From Flavobacterium anhuiense (lineage in GTDB: Bacteria > Bacteroidota > Bacteroidia > Flavobacteriales > Flavobacteriaceae): DNA of 64,000 nt. A program made the translations under genes and the position numbers. Of the stretch, positions 51,206 through 59,823 are shown piece after piece (the first letter of the stretch is position 1; every line of letters starts with the position of its first letter). Under the pieces are notes generated by a model. The model saw nothing but the letters and a program-made list of their open reading frames with translations, searched no databases and had not been told where the DNA came from. The DNA is taken from NCBI RefSeq assembly GCF_900101855.1, contig NZ_FMVC01000009.1, forward strand, positions 1-64,000. The letters are read 5' to 3'.

Positions 51206-52234
51206 ATGAGAAATTTTACCATTTATCTTATACTTTTCTTCTTTTTAATAGTAAGTAAAGTAGTAGGGCAAGAGACATTTGAATCTGAAGCAAAAAGGAT
51301 TGCTAATAAAATCGAAAAAATTACCAAAGAGGAAAAAGAAGCTCTAAAAGAAGAGGTTGAAGCTGTAAATGTTCAGTTATCTGAAGGGAAAATTACCCAA
51401 GAACAAGCCGACAAGCGCAAAAAAGAACTGGCGGAAGCAAGAGCTGTAATCATTGAGGAAAAGGTGACTCTGGCCCAAAATGAGTTAAATGATTTGGTTC
51501 AGAAAAAAGTAGACGGAAAAATAAAAGAAGATTCCGCAAAGGTGTACATGATTCGCTGGAAGTCATATAGCCATCATAAAGATTCTATTCGCAGTGAAAA
51601 GAGAACAACATCTCAATTCGTATTTGCAATGGGATTAAATAATATGATGGTCGACGGAAAACTTCAGGACTCAAATTATAAATTTATGGGATCGCATTTT
51701 TACGAGTGGGGATTTACATATAATTCAAGACTGATGAAAAATGATAATCTGCTTCATGCCAAATACGGACTTTCGTTAATGTACAACAATATACGTCCAA
51801 CAAATAACAAAAGTTTTGTGGTAGATGGCGAACAGACAAATCTGGTTGAAAATCCAGTGCATTTAACTGAGTCTCGTTTTAGAAATGTGTATCTGGTTGC
51901 GCCTGTGCACTTAGAATTTGATTTTACAAGACCAATAGAACGCGACGGGAAAACGTATTTTAAAACTCATAAAAGTTTCCGTTTCGGAATTGGGGGGTAT
52001 GCGGGAATTAACGTAAAATCAAAACAGATTTTAAAATTTGAAGAAGAAGATTTAAAGTACAAAACCACTATAAAAGGCGATTACAATGTAAATAATTTTA
52101 TTTACGGTCTGAGTTCGTATATCGGTTATAGAGAATTGAGTTTATACTTTAAATACGATTTAAACCCATTATTTCAGAATAATCTAGTAAAAGAGAATAA
52201 CATTTCGTTAGGACTTCGTGTAGATTTGAACTAA
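51206..52234 (+). CDS. Outer-membrane beta-barrel protein with coiled-coil front
   Basis: The 342-residue product has a signal peptide ending in KVVGQ. Residues about 25-115 are a charged coiled coil (KEEKEALKEEVEAVNVQLSE, KRKKELAEARAVIIEEKVTL). The rest is a barrel-like domain (QFVFAMGLNNMMVDGKL, GFTYNSRLMKNDNLLHAKYG, SFRFGIGGYAGINVKS) ending in ISLGLRVDLN. It follows the sigma/anti-sigma pair by 81 bp and is probably their co-transcribed target or sensor. The 81-bp gap carries an ATTCACAATTCACCATT-type repeat. Confidence 0.7.
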   Translation: MRNFTIYLILFFFLIVSKVVGQETFESEAKRIANKIEKITKEEKEALKEEVEAVNVQLSEGKITQEQADKRKKELAEARAVIIEEKVTLAQNELNDLVQKKVDGKIKEDSAKVYMIRWKSYSHHKDSIRSEKRTTSQFVFAMGLNNMMVDGKLQDSNYKFMGSHFYEWGFTYNSRLMKNDNLLHAKYGLSLMYNNIRPTNNKSFVVDGEQTNLVENPVHLTESRFRNVYLVAPVHLEFDFTRPIERDGKTYFKTHKSFRFGIGGYAGINVKSKQILKFEEEDLKYKTTIKGDYNVNNFIYGLSSYIGYRELSLYFKYDLNPLFQNNLVKENNISLGLRVDLN

Positions 52235-52256
52235 AATTACTGGTCGTTTAGTTAGT

Positions 52257-52289
52257 GAAAAAAGCATCTATTTTTGAGATGCTTTTTTG
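52257..52289 (+). terminator. Terminator after the sigma-factor operon
   Basis: AAAAAAGCATCT pairs with AGATGCTTTTTT around ATTTTTG, followed by T residues. It is 22 bp after the stop of the outer-membrane gene. Confidence 0.8.
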
Positions 52290-52363
52290 GTTTAAAATGA
52301 CTAAAATTCCAACAAGATTTGCGTATTTTTGCTAGCTCTCAACTTTTAAAATTTTAATATACT

Positions 52364-54436
52364 TTGATTTCACAAAGCACCATTGACGCTGTTTTCGAAA
52401 CTGCTCGAGTAGAGGAGGTTATTGGCGATTTTGTCAATTTAAAACGTGCAGGAAGTAATTTTAAAGGTTTAAGTCCATTCTCAGATGAACGTTCGCCTTC
52501 GTTCATGGTTTCGCCCGCAAAAGGAATTTGGAAAGATTTTAGTTCTGGAAAAGGAGGAAATTCTGTAGCCTTCTTGATGGAGCATTCTCATTTTACTTAT
52601 CCAGAAGCCATTCGTTATTTAGCTAAAAAGTACAATATCGAAATTGAAGAAACCGAACAGACAGAAGCAGAAAAAGCCAATACCGATATTCGAGAAAGTA
52701 TGTATTTGGTTTCCGAATTTGCGGCAAAGTATTTTCAAGATGTTTTGTTGAATTCTGAAGAAGGAAAAGCCATCGGTTTGTCGTATTTCAAAGAAAGAGG
52801 ATTTACCAACGAGACTATTAAAAAGTTTAATCTGGGATATTCTCCAGAAACTTGGGATGCTTTTACCAAAGAAGCGTTAGGAAAAGGCTATAAATTAGAA
52901 TTTTTAGAAAGTACAGGTTTAACCATTCCAAGAGAAGACCGTCCTTTTGACCGATTTAAAGGGCGTGTAATGTTCCCGATTCAAAGTATGTCGGGACGTG
53001 TTCTAGGTTTTGGAGGGCGTATTTTAACCAATGATAAGAAAGCGGCAAAATATCTCAATTCGCCAGAAAGTGACATTTACCATAAAAGTAAAGTGCTGTA
53101 CGGAATTTATCATGCAAAACAATCTATAGCCAAACAAAATAATTGTTATTTGGTTGAAGGTTATACTGATGTAATTCAGTTTAATCAGGCTGGAATCGAA
53201 AACGTTGTGGCATCCTCTGGAACAGCATTAACTCCAGATCAGATTCGCTTGATCAATCGTCTGACGCGAAATATTACAGTTCTTTTTGATGGAGATGCAG
53301 CTGGTTTAAGAGCTTCTATCAGAGGAATCGATTTGATTTTGGAAGAAGGAATGAACGTACGAGTTTGTTCTTTTCCTGACGGAGAAGATCCAGACAGTTT
53401 TGCCCGTAAAAATTCGCATGACGATTTAGTTGCCTACTTAGAAAGCAATAGTAAAGATTTTATACAATTTAAGGCTTCGATTTTGATGGGCGAAGCTAAA
53501 AACGACCCAATAAAAAAGGCTGAGCTGATTCGTGATATGGTTGGAAGTATTTCCAAAATACCAGACCGTATTCAGCGTGAAGTTTATATTCAGGAATGTG
53601 CCCGAATTATGGATATTTCGGAGCAGGTCTTGACGAGTACTTTAGCACAGCTGATTCAGAAAGATATAGCTGACGCCAATAAAAAGCAGAAGCAGGAACA
53701 AAGACCTTTTGAGGTGGTTAGAAATCAGCCTCCGCAAGCGGGGACATTTTCAGGAGGAGATCCAGAAGATCCTAGAACAGGTCCGCCAGAAGGTTATGAT
53801 TATCCAGGAGATCCAGGATATTATCCGCAAGGGCAAACTCAAAAAGTAGATATTTTATATGGTTTTGAAAGGAAAATCATTGAGATTTTACTATTATATG
53901 GCAGTGTTGTAGAGAGTTTTGAGGATGTGTACTTAAAGGCAGACGAAGAAGGGAATGTAAAAGAAGTTTCGGAGAAGAGACAATATAAAGTTTTTGAAAA
54001 AATATATTTGAGTCTTCAAGAAGATGAGGTAGAACTGTCGAATACCTTGTTTCAGAATATTTACAATAACATTATTTCTTTTTACAATCAGAATGAGACT
54101 TTTAGTTTAGATAAATATTTGATGCATCTTGAGCCTGAATTTGCACAAGAGGTGACCAATATTTTAATGGAAGATGAAAGGCTGACCATTCATAATTGGG
54201 AAGGGCAGAATATTTTTCCAAAACATAAAAGCGAAACCATAGAACAGAATGTTTCTGATACGATATTTTCTATGAGATGGTATTTGGTGTCTGGAATTAT
54301 CGCAGAATTAAAGAATTCTCTTTTGACCAATCCGCAAGAAGATAATTCAGAAATTTTAAGTATGGTGATCGATTATTCTAAACTGCTGAATAATTTTTCG
54401 AAAAAATTAGGCCGAGTAGTGGTGCCTTATCACTAA
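52364..54436 (+). CDS. dnaG: DNA primase, zinc ligands absent
   Basis: The 690-residue protein makes RNA primers at the replication fork. The start is TTG (52364, MISQSTIDAVFETARVEEVI). The CHC2 domain is recognisable (GSNFKGLSPFSDERSPSFMV, then GIWKDFSSGKGGNS) but the four zinc ligands are replaced: CPFH by SPFS and CFGC by DFSS. The catalytic region is intact (YLNSPESDIYHKSKVLYG; Toprim LVEGYTDVIQF and VLFDGDAAGLRA at about 264-315). A Pro/Gly-rich linker (about 445-485) leads to the C-terminal helicase-binding part. A TATTTTTG -7 match is at 52324-52331. Confidence 0.96.
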   Translation: MISQSTIDAVFETARVEEVIGDFVNLKRAGSNFKGLSPFSDERSPSFMVSPAKGIWKDFSSGKGGNSVAFLMEHSHFTYPEAIRYLAKKYNIEIEETEQTEAEKANTDIRESMYLVSEFAAKYFQDVLLNSEEGKAIGLSYFKERGFTNETIKKFNLGYSPETWDAFTKEALGKGYKLEFLESTGLTIPREDRPFDRFKGRVMFPIQSMSGRVLGFGGRILTNDKKAAKYLNSPESDIYHKSKVLYGIYHAKQSIAKQNNCYLVEGYTDVIQFNQAGIENVVASSGTALTPDQIRLINRLTRNITVLFDGDAAGLRASIRGIDLILEEGMNVRVCSFPDGEDPDSFARKNSHDDLVAYLESNSKDFIQFKASILMGEAKNDPIKKAELIRDMVGSISKIPDRIQREVYIQECARIMDISEQVLTSTLAQLIQKDIADANKKQKQEQRPFEVVRNQPPQAGTFSGGDPEDPRTGPPEGYDYPGDPGYYPQGQTQKVDILYGFERKIIEILLLYGSVVESFEDVYLKADEEGNVKEVSEKRQYKVFEKIYLSLQEDEVELSNTLFQNIYNNIISFYNQNETFSLDKYLMHLEPEFAQEVTNILMEDERLTIHNWEGQNIFPKHKSETIEQNVSDTIFSMRWYLVSGIIAELKNSLLTNPQEDNSEILSMVIDYSKLLNNFSKKLGRVVVPYH

Positions 54437-54442
54437 AAAGAG

Positions 54443-54487
54443 AAAAACTCTATCTAATCTGATTAATCAAAAAAGATAGAGTTTTTA
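54443..54487. terminator. Bidirectional terminator between dnaG and the response regulator
   Basis: AAAAACTCTATCT and AGATAGAGTTTTT form a 13-bp stem with an 18-nt loop, with A/T runs on both sides. It serves convergent genes. Confidence 0.75.
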
Positions 54488-54531
54488 TAAAGTTTTGATT
54501 AGTTTAAATTTTAAGCTAATCGATTTTGTAA

Positions 54532-55161
54532 TTAAATAATTTCTAAAGTCTTAGCTTTGTTTACTAAGTCAACTAAATTAGTAACATTTAATTTTGTTAA
54601 TAATCTTAGCTTGTAAGTACTGATCGTTTTTTCGTTCAGATTTAAGATTTTAGAGATTTCATTGTTTTTCTTACCATCACTTAAGTAACGTAAAACCTCG
54701 ATTTCTCGGTTAGAAAGTTTTCTGTACAGACGCTCGCTTTTACTTTGTTTAGCGATAAGTGCCATGTTTTTGCGTACTGTTTCGTTGATGATAATTTTTC
54801 CTTCGTGTACTTTAATAATAGAATGACCTAATGTTTCAAGTTTTTCTGTTTTGTGTACATACCCAGAAACTCCTGCTTTAATTGCATTTGGAGCATACAT
54901 TTGCTCAGCAAGATCACTGAAAATAACAATTTTTGTTTTTGGGAAATTTTTCAGGATTGATTTAATTTCGAAGATACTTGAAAGACCTTCTAATTCTAAA
55001 TCTAAGATTAGAATATCGATTTCCTTCGTTTGAAGAATATCTCTAACCATTGAAAAATTGCCTACGTTGGCAACAATTGAAATTTGATCGTGGTCTTTGA
55101 AATAAGACTTAACGCCAAAGTGCGTCACAGGATGATTGTCTGCTAGACATACTTTAATCAT
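54532..55161 (-). CDS. NarL/LuxR-type response regulator
   Basis: The 209-residue protein has a receiver domain (1-120; acidic pocket near MIKVCLADNHPV, phosphoacceptor Asp in IDILILDLELEGL about 53, conserved Lys in GYVHKTEKLE) and a LuxR HTH (LSNREIEVLRYLSDGKKNNE and KTISTYKLRLL, about 147-195). No histidine kinase gene is adjacent, so the partner is unknown. The receiver has DN at the acidic pair position instead of DD/DE. It is a single gene, convergent with dnaG. Confidence 0.9.
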   Translation of the reverse strand: MIKVCLADNHPVTHFGVKSYFKDHDQISIVANVGNFSMVRDILQTKEIDILILDLELEGLSSIFEIKSILKNFPKTKIVIFSDLAEQMYAPNAIKAGVSGYVHKTEKLETLGHSIIKVHEGKIIINETVRKNMALIAKQSKSERLYRKLSNREIEVLRYLSDGKKNNEISKILNLNEKTISTYKLRLLTKLNVTNLVDLVNKAKTLEII

Positions 55162-55253
55162 AATTTTTACCTTTTTTAGAATTGTTCATGTTTTTGGAAC
55201 GGTAAAATTAATAAATAAATTCTGTAATAACTCGCAGAGAATGTTAAAATGTG

Positions 55254-56060
55254 TTATTTTAACGTTTTTGGTATCAAACAAACTGGAATTGGATCCATTT
55301 TATGCTTGTTGCTGGTGTTTAATCGTTTATAAATTTCAAAGACAGATTTTTCTCTCCCTTCAAAGTCAGATGCCGTCTTTCCTGACTCCGCGGCCAACAT
55401 TGCCCATTCTAGTTCATCATAACTTGCTCCCAATTGGTCTTCATCGGTACGATTATCGCCAAATAATCCATCAGTAGGTGCAGCTGTTAAAATTGATTGC
55501 GGAATTTGCAAAAATTCTCCTAAAGCGTATACATCAGATTTCATTAAATCAGCAATCGGACTCAAATCTACGCCGCCATCTCCATATTTTGTGTAAAAAC
55601 CAACGCCAAAATCTTCTACTTTGTTTCCGGTTCCAGCAACCAATAAACCATGAAGTCCCGCTAAATAATATAAAGATGTCATTCTAAGACGAGCACGAGT
55701 ATTAGCTAAAGCTAAATTTACTTTTGCAGTATCTTCTGTTGATGGAACAGCGCTTTTGAAAGATTCAAAAACTCCTGTCAAATCAGTTTGAACCTCAGAA
55801 ACATTCGGGAAACGTCTCTTAAGCTGTTCAATATGTTCTTTCGCTCTATTAACTTGACTTTCTGCCTGATGAATTGGCATTTCGACGCATAAAACTTTCA
55901 GTCCTGTCTGTGCGCATAAAGTTGAAGTTACTGCAGAATCTACACCTCCCGAGATTCCAATTACAAAACCGTTTACTTTTGCATTAGTAGCGTAATTTTT
56001 TAACCACTCTACAATGTGCGTATTTACCTTTTCTGTCTGAATTGTGCTTTTTTTAGCCAT
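55254..56060 (-). CDS. nadE: NAD+ synthase (ammonia-dependent)
   Basis: The 268-residue enzyme amidates nicotinate adenine dinucleotide to NAD+. The P-loop is VIGISGGVDSAVTSTLC (about 32-48), with NTRARLRMTSLYYLAG, GTGNKVEDFGVGFYTKYGDG (ATP/NaAD site), PIADLMKSDVY and LFGDNRTDEDQLGASYDELE following. There is no N-terminal glutaminase domain, so it uses ammonia. It is divergent from gldB, the same order known for flavobacterial gldB. Confidence 0.96.
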   Translation of the reverse strand: MAKKSTIQTEKVNTHIVEWLKNYATNAKVNGFVIGISGGVDSAVTSTLCAQTGLKVLCVEMPIHQAESQVNRAKEHIEQLKRRFPNVSEVQTDLTGVFESFKSAVPSTEDTAKVNLALANTRARLRMTSLYYLAGLHGLLVAGTGNKVEDFGVGFYTKYGDGGVDLSPIADLMKSDVYALGEFLQIPQSILTAAPTDGLFGDNRTDEDQLGASYDELEWAMLAAESGKTASDFEGREKSVFEIYKRLNTSNKHKMDPIPVCLIPKTLK

Positions 56061-56089
56061 AATAGTTTAAGTTTTAAGATGCAGGGATG

Positions 56090-56097
56090 TATATTTG
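56090..56097 (+). promoter_or_regulatory. -7 element of gldB
   Basis: TATATTTG matches TAnnTTTG 62 nt before the gldB ATG. A start near 56104 would leave a 55-nt leader. No good -33 box is seen. Confidence 0.4.
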
Positions 56098-56159
56098 CAG
56101 AATTATTTTGAGTACGCAACTGCTTAAAATTCTGATAACACAAATCTAATTAAAATAAA

Positions 56160-57116
56160 ATGAAAATTTATCGCTTTGCAGTGGTTCTGTGCCTGTTTTT
56201 TTTGTCTTGCAACCAAAAAAGTAAGGTTGAAAAAGAAGTAGAAGAAATTCCTGTTGATATTAAAGTAGAACGATTTGATAAGGTGTTTTTTGAAACTAAA
56301 CCGCAAGATCTTCCAAAAATAAAAAAAGAGTATCCGTATTTCTTTCCTGGTAATGACGATAATGTTTGGATTCAGAAAATGAATGATCCGATCTGGAGAG
56401 AAGTTTACGAAGAAGTTCAGAAAAAATACAGTAATTTTGAACCTGTTCGCCAAGAGTTTAATGAGCTTTTTCAGCATGTAAAATATTATTTTCCTAAAAC
56501 AAGAATTCCGAAGGTAATTACTGTTATTGGAGAAATGGATTATAATGCGAAATCAATTTATGCAGACAGTCTCGTAGTTGTAGCTTTGGAATTATATTTA
56601 GGGAAAAACCATAAATTTTATGAGTTTCCAAATTACTTAAAAGAGAACTTTGAAGAAAGACAAATTATGCCAGATGTGGTTTCTAGTTTTTCGTATCGAA
56701 ATATTCCAAATTCTATAGATAAGAGTTTTGTCGCTCAAATGATTTTTGAAGGGAAGCAGCTTTACGCAAAAGATTTAATGATTCCTGAATATACAGACGC
56801 TGAAAAAATAGGCTATACGCCGGAGCAAATAAAATGGTGTGAAGAAAATGAAGCCTATATGTGGCGCTATTTTATAGAAAATGAAATGCTTTACAATGAA
56901 GATCCGAAATTGAAGGCACGATTTATAGCTCCAGCACCTTTTTCTAAATTCTTTTTGGAAATTGATAACGATTCTCCAGGACGAGTGGGAGCTTGGATTG
57001 GCTGGCAGATGGTACGTTCTTACATGAAAAATAATAGTGATGTTTCTTTGGCTGAGTTATTTAAGCTTGAGCCAAAAGAAATCTTCGAAAAATCAAAATA
57101 TAAACCTAAGAAATAA
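56160..57116 (+). CDS. gldB: Gliding motility lipoprotein GldB
   Basis: The 318-residue protein has a lipoprotein signal with lipobox FFLSC (Cys17). The mature part shows the GldB layout: EIPVDIKVERFDKVFFET near the N-terminus, IKKEYPYFFPGNDDNVWIQK, VITVIGEMDYNAKSIYADS, and the C-terminal IDNDSPGRVGAWIGWQMVRS. GldB is essential for gliding and type IX secretion-linked motility in Flavobacterium johnsoniae, although its biochemical role is unclear. gldC follows immediately, as in that species. Confidence 0.93.
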   Translation: MKIYRFAVVLCLFFLSCNQKSKVEKEVEEIPVDIKVERFDKVFFETKPQDLPKIKKEYPYFFPGNDDNVWIQKMNDPIWREVYEEVQKKYSNFEPVRQEFNELFQHVKYYFPKTRIPKVITVIGEMDYNAKSIYADSLVVVALELYLGKNHKFYEFPNYLKENFEERQIMPDVVSSFSYRNIPNSIDKSFVAQMIFEGKQLYAKDLMIPEYTDAEKIGYTPEQIKWCEENEAYMWRYFIENEMLYNEDPKLKARFIAPAPFSKFFLEIDNDSPGRVGAWIGWQMVRSYMKNNSDVSLAELFKLEPKEIFEKSKYKPKK

Positions 57117-57448
57117 TGGCAAATATAAACTCAGAGATTAAATTTAATATAGAATTGGACGAAAACCGCGTTCCGGAAAAACTAACATGGAGTGCGCAGG
57201 ACGGTGGAGTTCAAGCTGAAGAAGCAAAAGCAATAATGCTGTCAATTTGGGATAGCAAAGCAAAAGAAACCATGCGTATCGATTTGTGGACAAAAGATAT
57301 GCCGGTAGACGAAATGAAAATTTTCTTCCACCAGACTTTAGTGGCTATGTCTGACACTTTCAAGCGTGCAACAGATGATGAAAAAATGTCTGATACCATG
57401 AAAGATTTCTGCGATTACTTTGCAGAGAAACTAGAACTTACGAAATAG
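57116..57448 (+). CDS. gldC: Gliding motility protein GldC
   Basis: The 110-residue cytoplasmic protein lacks a signal peptide (MANINSEIKFNIELDENRVP). Typical blocks: LTWSAQDGGVQAEEAKAIML, SIWDSKAKETMRIDLWTKDM and FFHQTLVAMSDTFKRATDD. GldC supports gliding together with GldB; loss only reduces motility in the known case. Its start overlaps the gldB stop by one base (TAATG), so the pair is translationally coupled. A strong hairpin follows. Confidence 0.93.
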   Translation: MANINSEIKFNIELDENRVPEKLTWSAQDGGVQAEEAKAIMLSIWDSKAKETMRIDLWTKDMPVDEMKIFFHQTLVAMSDTFKRATDDEKMSDTMKDFCDYFAEKLELTK

Positions 57449-57466
57449 TTAATTTTCAAATATAAG

Positions 57467-57510
57467 AAATCCCAAATTCCAATTGTAAGCTTGGAATTTG
57501 GGATTTTTTT
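57467..57510 (+). terminator. Terminator of gldC (16-bp perfect stem)
   Basis: AAATCCCAAATTCCAA (57467-57482) and its exact reverse complement at 57491-57506 flank an 8-nt loop, followed by T residues. The sequence belongs to the AATTCC repeat family seen at 33252-33316. Confidence 0.85.
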
Positions 57511-57544
57511 ATGATGAGTTTGTTTTTAATTTGGAATTTAAATT

Positions 57545-58165
57545 TTAAAATCCCGAGTTGTTTTTAAAAACTTCCTGATTCACTTGGTCAATATAAGATA
57601 AAAGCTCTTCTTTTCCGATTGATTCTGCAGATGAGGTTACAAAATATTGCGGCATTTCGGCCCAGTTGTTGGCGAACATTTGTTTTTTGTAAGCTGCGAT
57701 ATGCGAATCTATTTTAGTCTTGCCAATTTTATCCGCTTTCGTAAAAATAATGCAGAATGGAATTTCGCTTTCGCCCATATAAGACATAAATTCAATGTCA
57801 ATATTCTGCGCTTCGTGACGAATGTCAATTAAAACAAAAGCACATACTAATTGTTCTCTGTTTTCGAAATAATCTGTAATGAACTTCTGGAAAACTGATT
57901 TTGTTTTTTTTGAAACCTTAGCGTATCCGTAACCTGGTAAATCGACCAAAAACCAATTGTTGTTGATTTTGAAGTGGTTGATTAATTGTGTTTTTCCTGG
58001 TCTTGCAGAAGTTTTTGCTAAGTTTTTATTGTTGGTAAGCATATTGATTAAAGATGACTTACCTACGTTTGATCTTCCTATAAAAGCATATTCTGGCAAA
58101 AAATCCTTCGGACATTTTGATGCGTCAGAATTGCTGACAATAAATTCGGCGGTATTAATTTTCAT
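57545..58165 (-). CDS. engB: Ribosome biogenesis GTPase EngB/YsxC
   Basis: The 206-residue GTPase aids 50S subunit assembly. G1 AFIGRSNVGKSSLINML (about 28-44), switch TSARPGKTQLINHF, G3 VDLPGYGYAKVSKK, G4 CIIFTKADKIGKTK and G5 FVTSSAESIGKEEL are all present. The length is typical. It is 42 bp downstream of the hydrolase gene and may share its transcript. Confidence 0.95.
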   Translation of the reverse strand: MKINTAEFIVSNSDASKCPKDFLPEYAFIGRSNVGKSSLINMLTNNKNLAKTSARPGKTQLINHFKINNNWFLVDLPGYGYAKVSKKTKSVFQKFITDYFENREQLVCAFVLIDIRHEAQNIDIEFMSYMGESEIPFCIIFTKADKIGKTKIDSHIAAYKKQMFANNWAEMPQYFVTSSAESIGKEELLSYIDQVNQEVFKNNSGF

Positions 58166-58207
58166 ATTCCTTTGTTTTAAAACCTCCTAAAAAATAAATT
58201 TTAACGG

Positions 58208-58972
58208 CTATAATTTCTTTTCAATAAGCCATTTTTCAAGAATTTCATTAAATTCCTGAGGATGCTCCATCATTGCTGCGTGACCGCATTTGTCAATCCA
58301 GTATAAAGTTGAATTGGGTAGTAATTTGTCAAATTCTTCTGCCACATTTGGAGGTGTTACAGAATCATTTCTTCCCCAAATAATGCAAGTTTCAACGTCC
58401 ATTTTTGGCAAATCTTTAGCCATATTATGGCGGATTGCACTTTTTGCAATGGTTAAAGTTTTAATTAATTTGATGCGATCGTTAGCCGTAGCGTAAACTT
58501 CATCAATCAATTCAGGAGTTGCAATTTTTGGGTCATAGAATACAGCTTCAGCTTTTGTTTTGATGTATTCATAATCGCCTCTTCGTGGGTAACTGTCTCC
58601 CATTGCGCTTTCGTAAAGTCCAGAACTTCCTGTGATTACAAGTCCGGCAACTTTTTCTGGATAAAGTTTTGTGTGATACAAAGCAATGTGTCCGCCTAGC
58701 GAATTTCCTAGAAGAATAACTTTGTCAAAACCTTTAAAAGTGATAAAGTCCTTTACGTATTTCGCAAAACTTTTTACGTTCGTTTTTAAAATGCTTTGAG
58801 TATATATTGGCAAATCTGGGATAACAACTTTATATCCTTTCGTTGGGAAATATTGTGCTACACCATCAAAGTTACTAAGACCTCCCATTAAACCATGCAG
58901 AATAACGATCGGAGTTCCTTCTCCAGCTTCAAAATAGCTGTATTTGCCTTCTTTTTTATAGTGTTTGTCCAT
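58208..58972 (-). CDS. Alpha/beta hydrolase
   Basis: The 254-residue protein has the alpha/beta-hydrolase fold: VILHGLMGGLSNFDGVA (oxyanion HG), nucleophile elbow LLGNSLGGHIALYH (Ser about 98), acid in CIIWGRNDSVTPP and the catalytic His in IDKCGHAAMMEHP. It has no signal peptide. The substrate is unknown; similarity to MhpC-like and BioH-like enzymes does not fix it. A TATATTTG -7 match on the gene strand lies at 59000-59007, 28 bp before the start. Confidence 0.85.
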   Translation of the reverse strand: MDKHYKKEGKYSYFEAGEGTPIVILHGLMGGLSNFDGVAQYFPTKGYKVVIPDLPIYTQSILKTNVKSFAKYVKDFITFKGFDKVILLGNSLGGHIALYHTKLYPEKVAGLVITGSSGLYESAMGDSYPRRGDYEYIKTKAEAVFYDPKIATPELIDEVYATANDRIKLIKTLTIAKSAIRHNMAKDLPKMDVETCIIWGRNDSVTPPNVAEEFDKLLPNSTLYWIDKCGHAAMMEHPQEFNEILEKWLIEKKL

Positions 58973-59248
58973 CTAATCTAATGCCAATTTCAATTTCGAC
59001 AAATATAGGGTTAATTCAACAAAAATGAATTTTTGATGCCATTTTTTAACTAGATAATTTGAGTAGAATTTGTAAATGGTTAAAAATCAGTAATTAAATG
59101 CATATTTCGCAAAATATTCAAATGTTAAGAAACATGCATTATAATCAATTTTTTAAGAAAATTAGCGCATTATTTTTTTGAATGATTAGCGTATTTGAGA
59201 ATCCGTTAATTAATAGTTAAGGTATTGATTGATTGTTGATTATGAAAA

Positions 59249-59305
59249 GTGGTAGTAAAGTGGTTAAACTTATTAACAAAGTGGTATAAAGTGGTAAAAT
59301 GTGGT
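59249..59305 (+). promoter_or_regulatory. MraZ box (GTGGT repeats) upstream of mraZ
   Basis: GTGGT occurs at 59249, 59260, 59281, 59291 and 59301, the last three at exactly 10-bp spacing and each preceded or followed by AAA-rich sequence (AAAGTGGTATAAAGTGGT). MraZ binds direct repeats with 10-bp periodicity before its own gene in E. coli (TGGGN-N5) and AAAGTG-type repeats in mollicutes. It is the only recognisable element of the 377-bp gap 58973-59349 besides two promoters. Confidence 0.75.
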
Positions 59306-59316
59306 AATATTTTTTA

Positions 59317-59324
59317 TATTTTTG
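59317..59324 (+). promoter_or_regulatory. -7 element of the dcw promoter
   Basis: TATTTTTG matches TAnnTTTG, 11 bp after the last GTGGT repeat and 25 bp before the TTG start of mraZ. The MraZ box therefore overlaps the -33 region, consistent with repression. Confidence 0.6.
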
Positions 59325-59349
59325 CTGTATAACATGTTAACTAGTTTTT

Positions 59350-59823
59350 TTGAACACAATTGTTGGAACATATGAGTGTAAAGTCGATGCTAAAGGAAGG
59401 CTAATGATGCCTGCTCCTTTAAAAAAGCAATTGACTGCTTCTCTTCAAGACGGATTTGTTTTGAAGCGCTCTGTTTTTCAGCCGTGTTTAGAGTTGTATC
59501 CTATGGTAGAATGGGATGCGATGATGAAAAAAATCAATAAGCTTAATCGCTTTGTAAAAAAGAACAACGATTTCATTAGAAGGTTTACTGCTGGTGTTAA
59601 AGTGGTTGAGGTTGATGCATTGGGAAGATTACTTGTGCCAAAAGACTTAGTGACTTTTGCAAGCATTTCTAAAGATGTGGTTTTTTCATCTGCAGTTAAT
59701 ATAGTTGAGATTTGGGATAAAGATTTATACGAAAAATCAATAAGCGGCGAAGATATGGATTTTGCAGATTTAGCCGAAGAAGTAATGGGAAATATTAATG
59801 ACGACGAAGATGGAATATCATAA
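59350..59823 (+). CDS. mraZ: Transcriptional regulator MraZ
   Basis: The 157-residue protein has two SpoVT-AbrB-like DNA-binding repeats: GTYECKVDAKGRLMMPAPLK (about 6-25) and VKVVEVDALGRLLVPKDLV. The start codon is TTG (59350). It forms a ring that binds the promoter of its own operon and modulates division and cell-wall genes. It is first in the dcw cluster and overlaps rsmH by 14-26 bp. The acidic C-terminus (ANEEVMGNINDDEDG-like) is usual for Bacteroidota. Confidence 0.95.
   Translation: MNTIVGTYECKVDAKGRLMMPAPLKKQLTASLQDGFVLKRSVFQPCLELYPMVEWDAMMKKINKLNRFVKKNNDFIRRFTAGVKVVEVDALGRLLVPKDLVTFASISKDVVFSSAVNIVEIWDKDLYEKSISGEDMDFADLAEEVMGNINDDEDGIS

Noticed and set aside
56124..56477. Minus-strand open frame of 117 codons over gldB
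   Set aside because: Shadow of gldB; no signal or domain, extreme Phe content.
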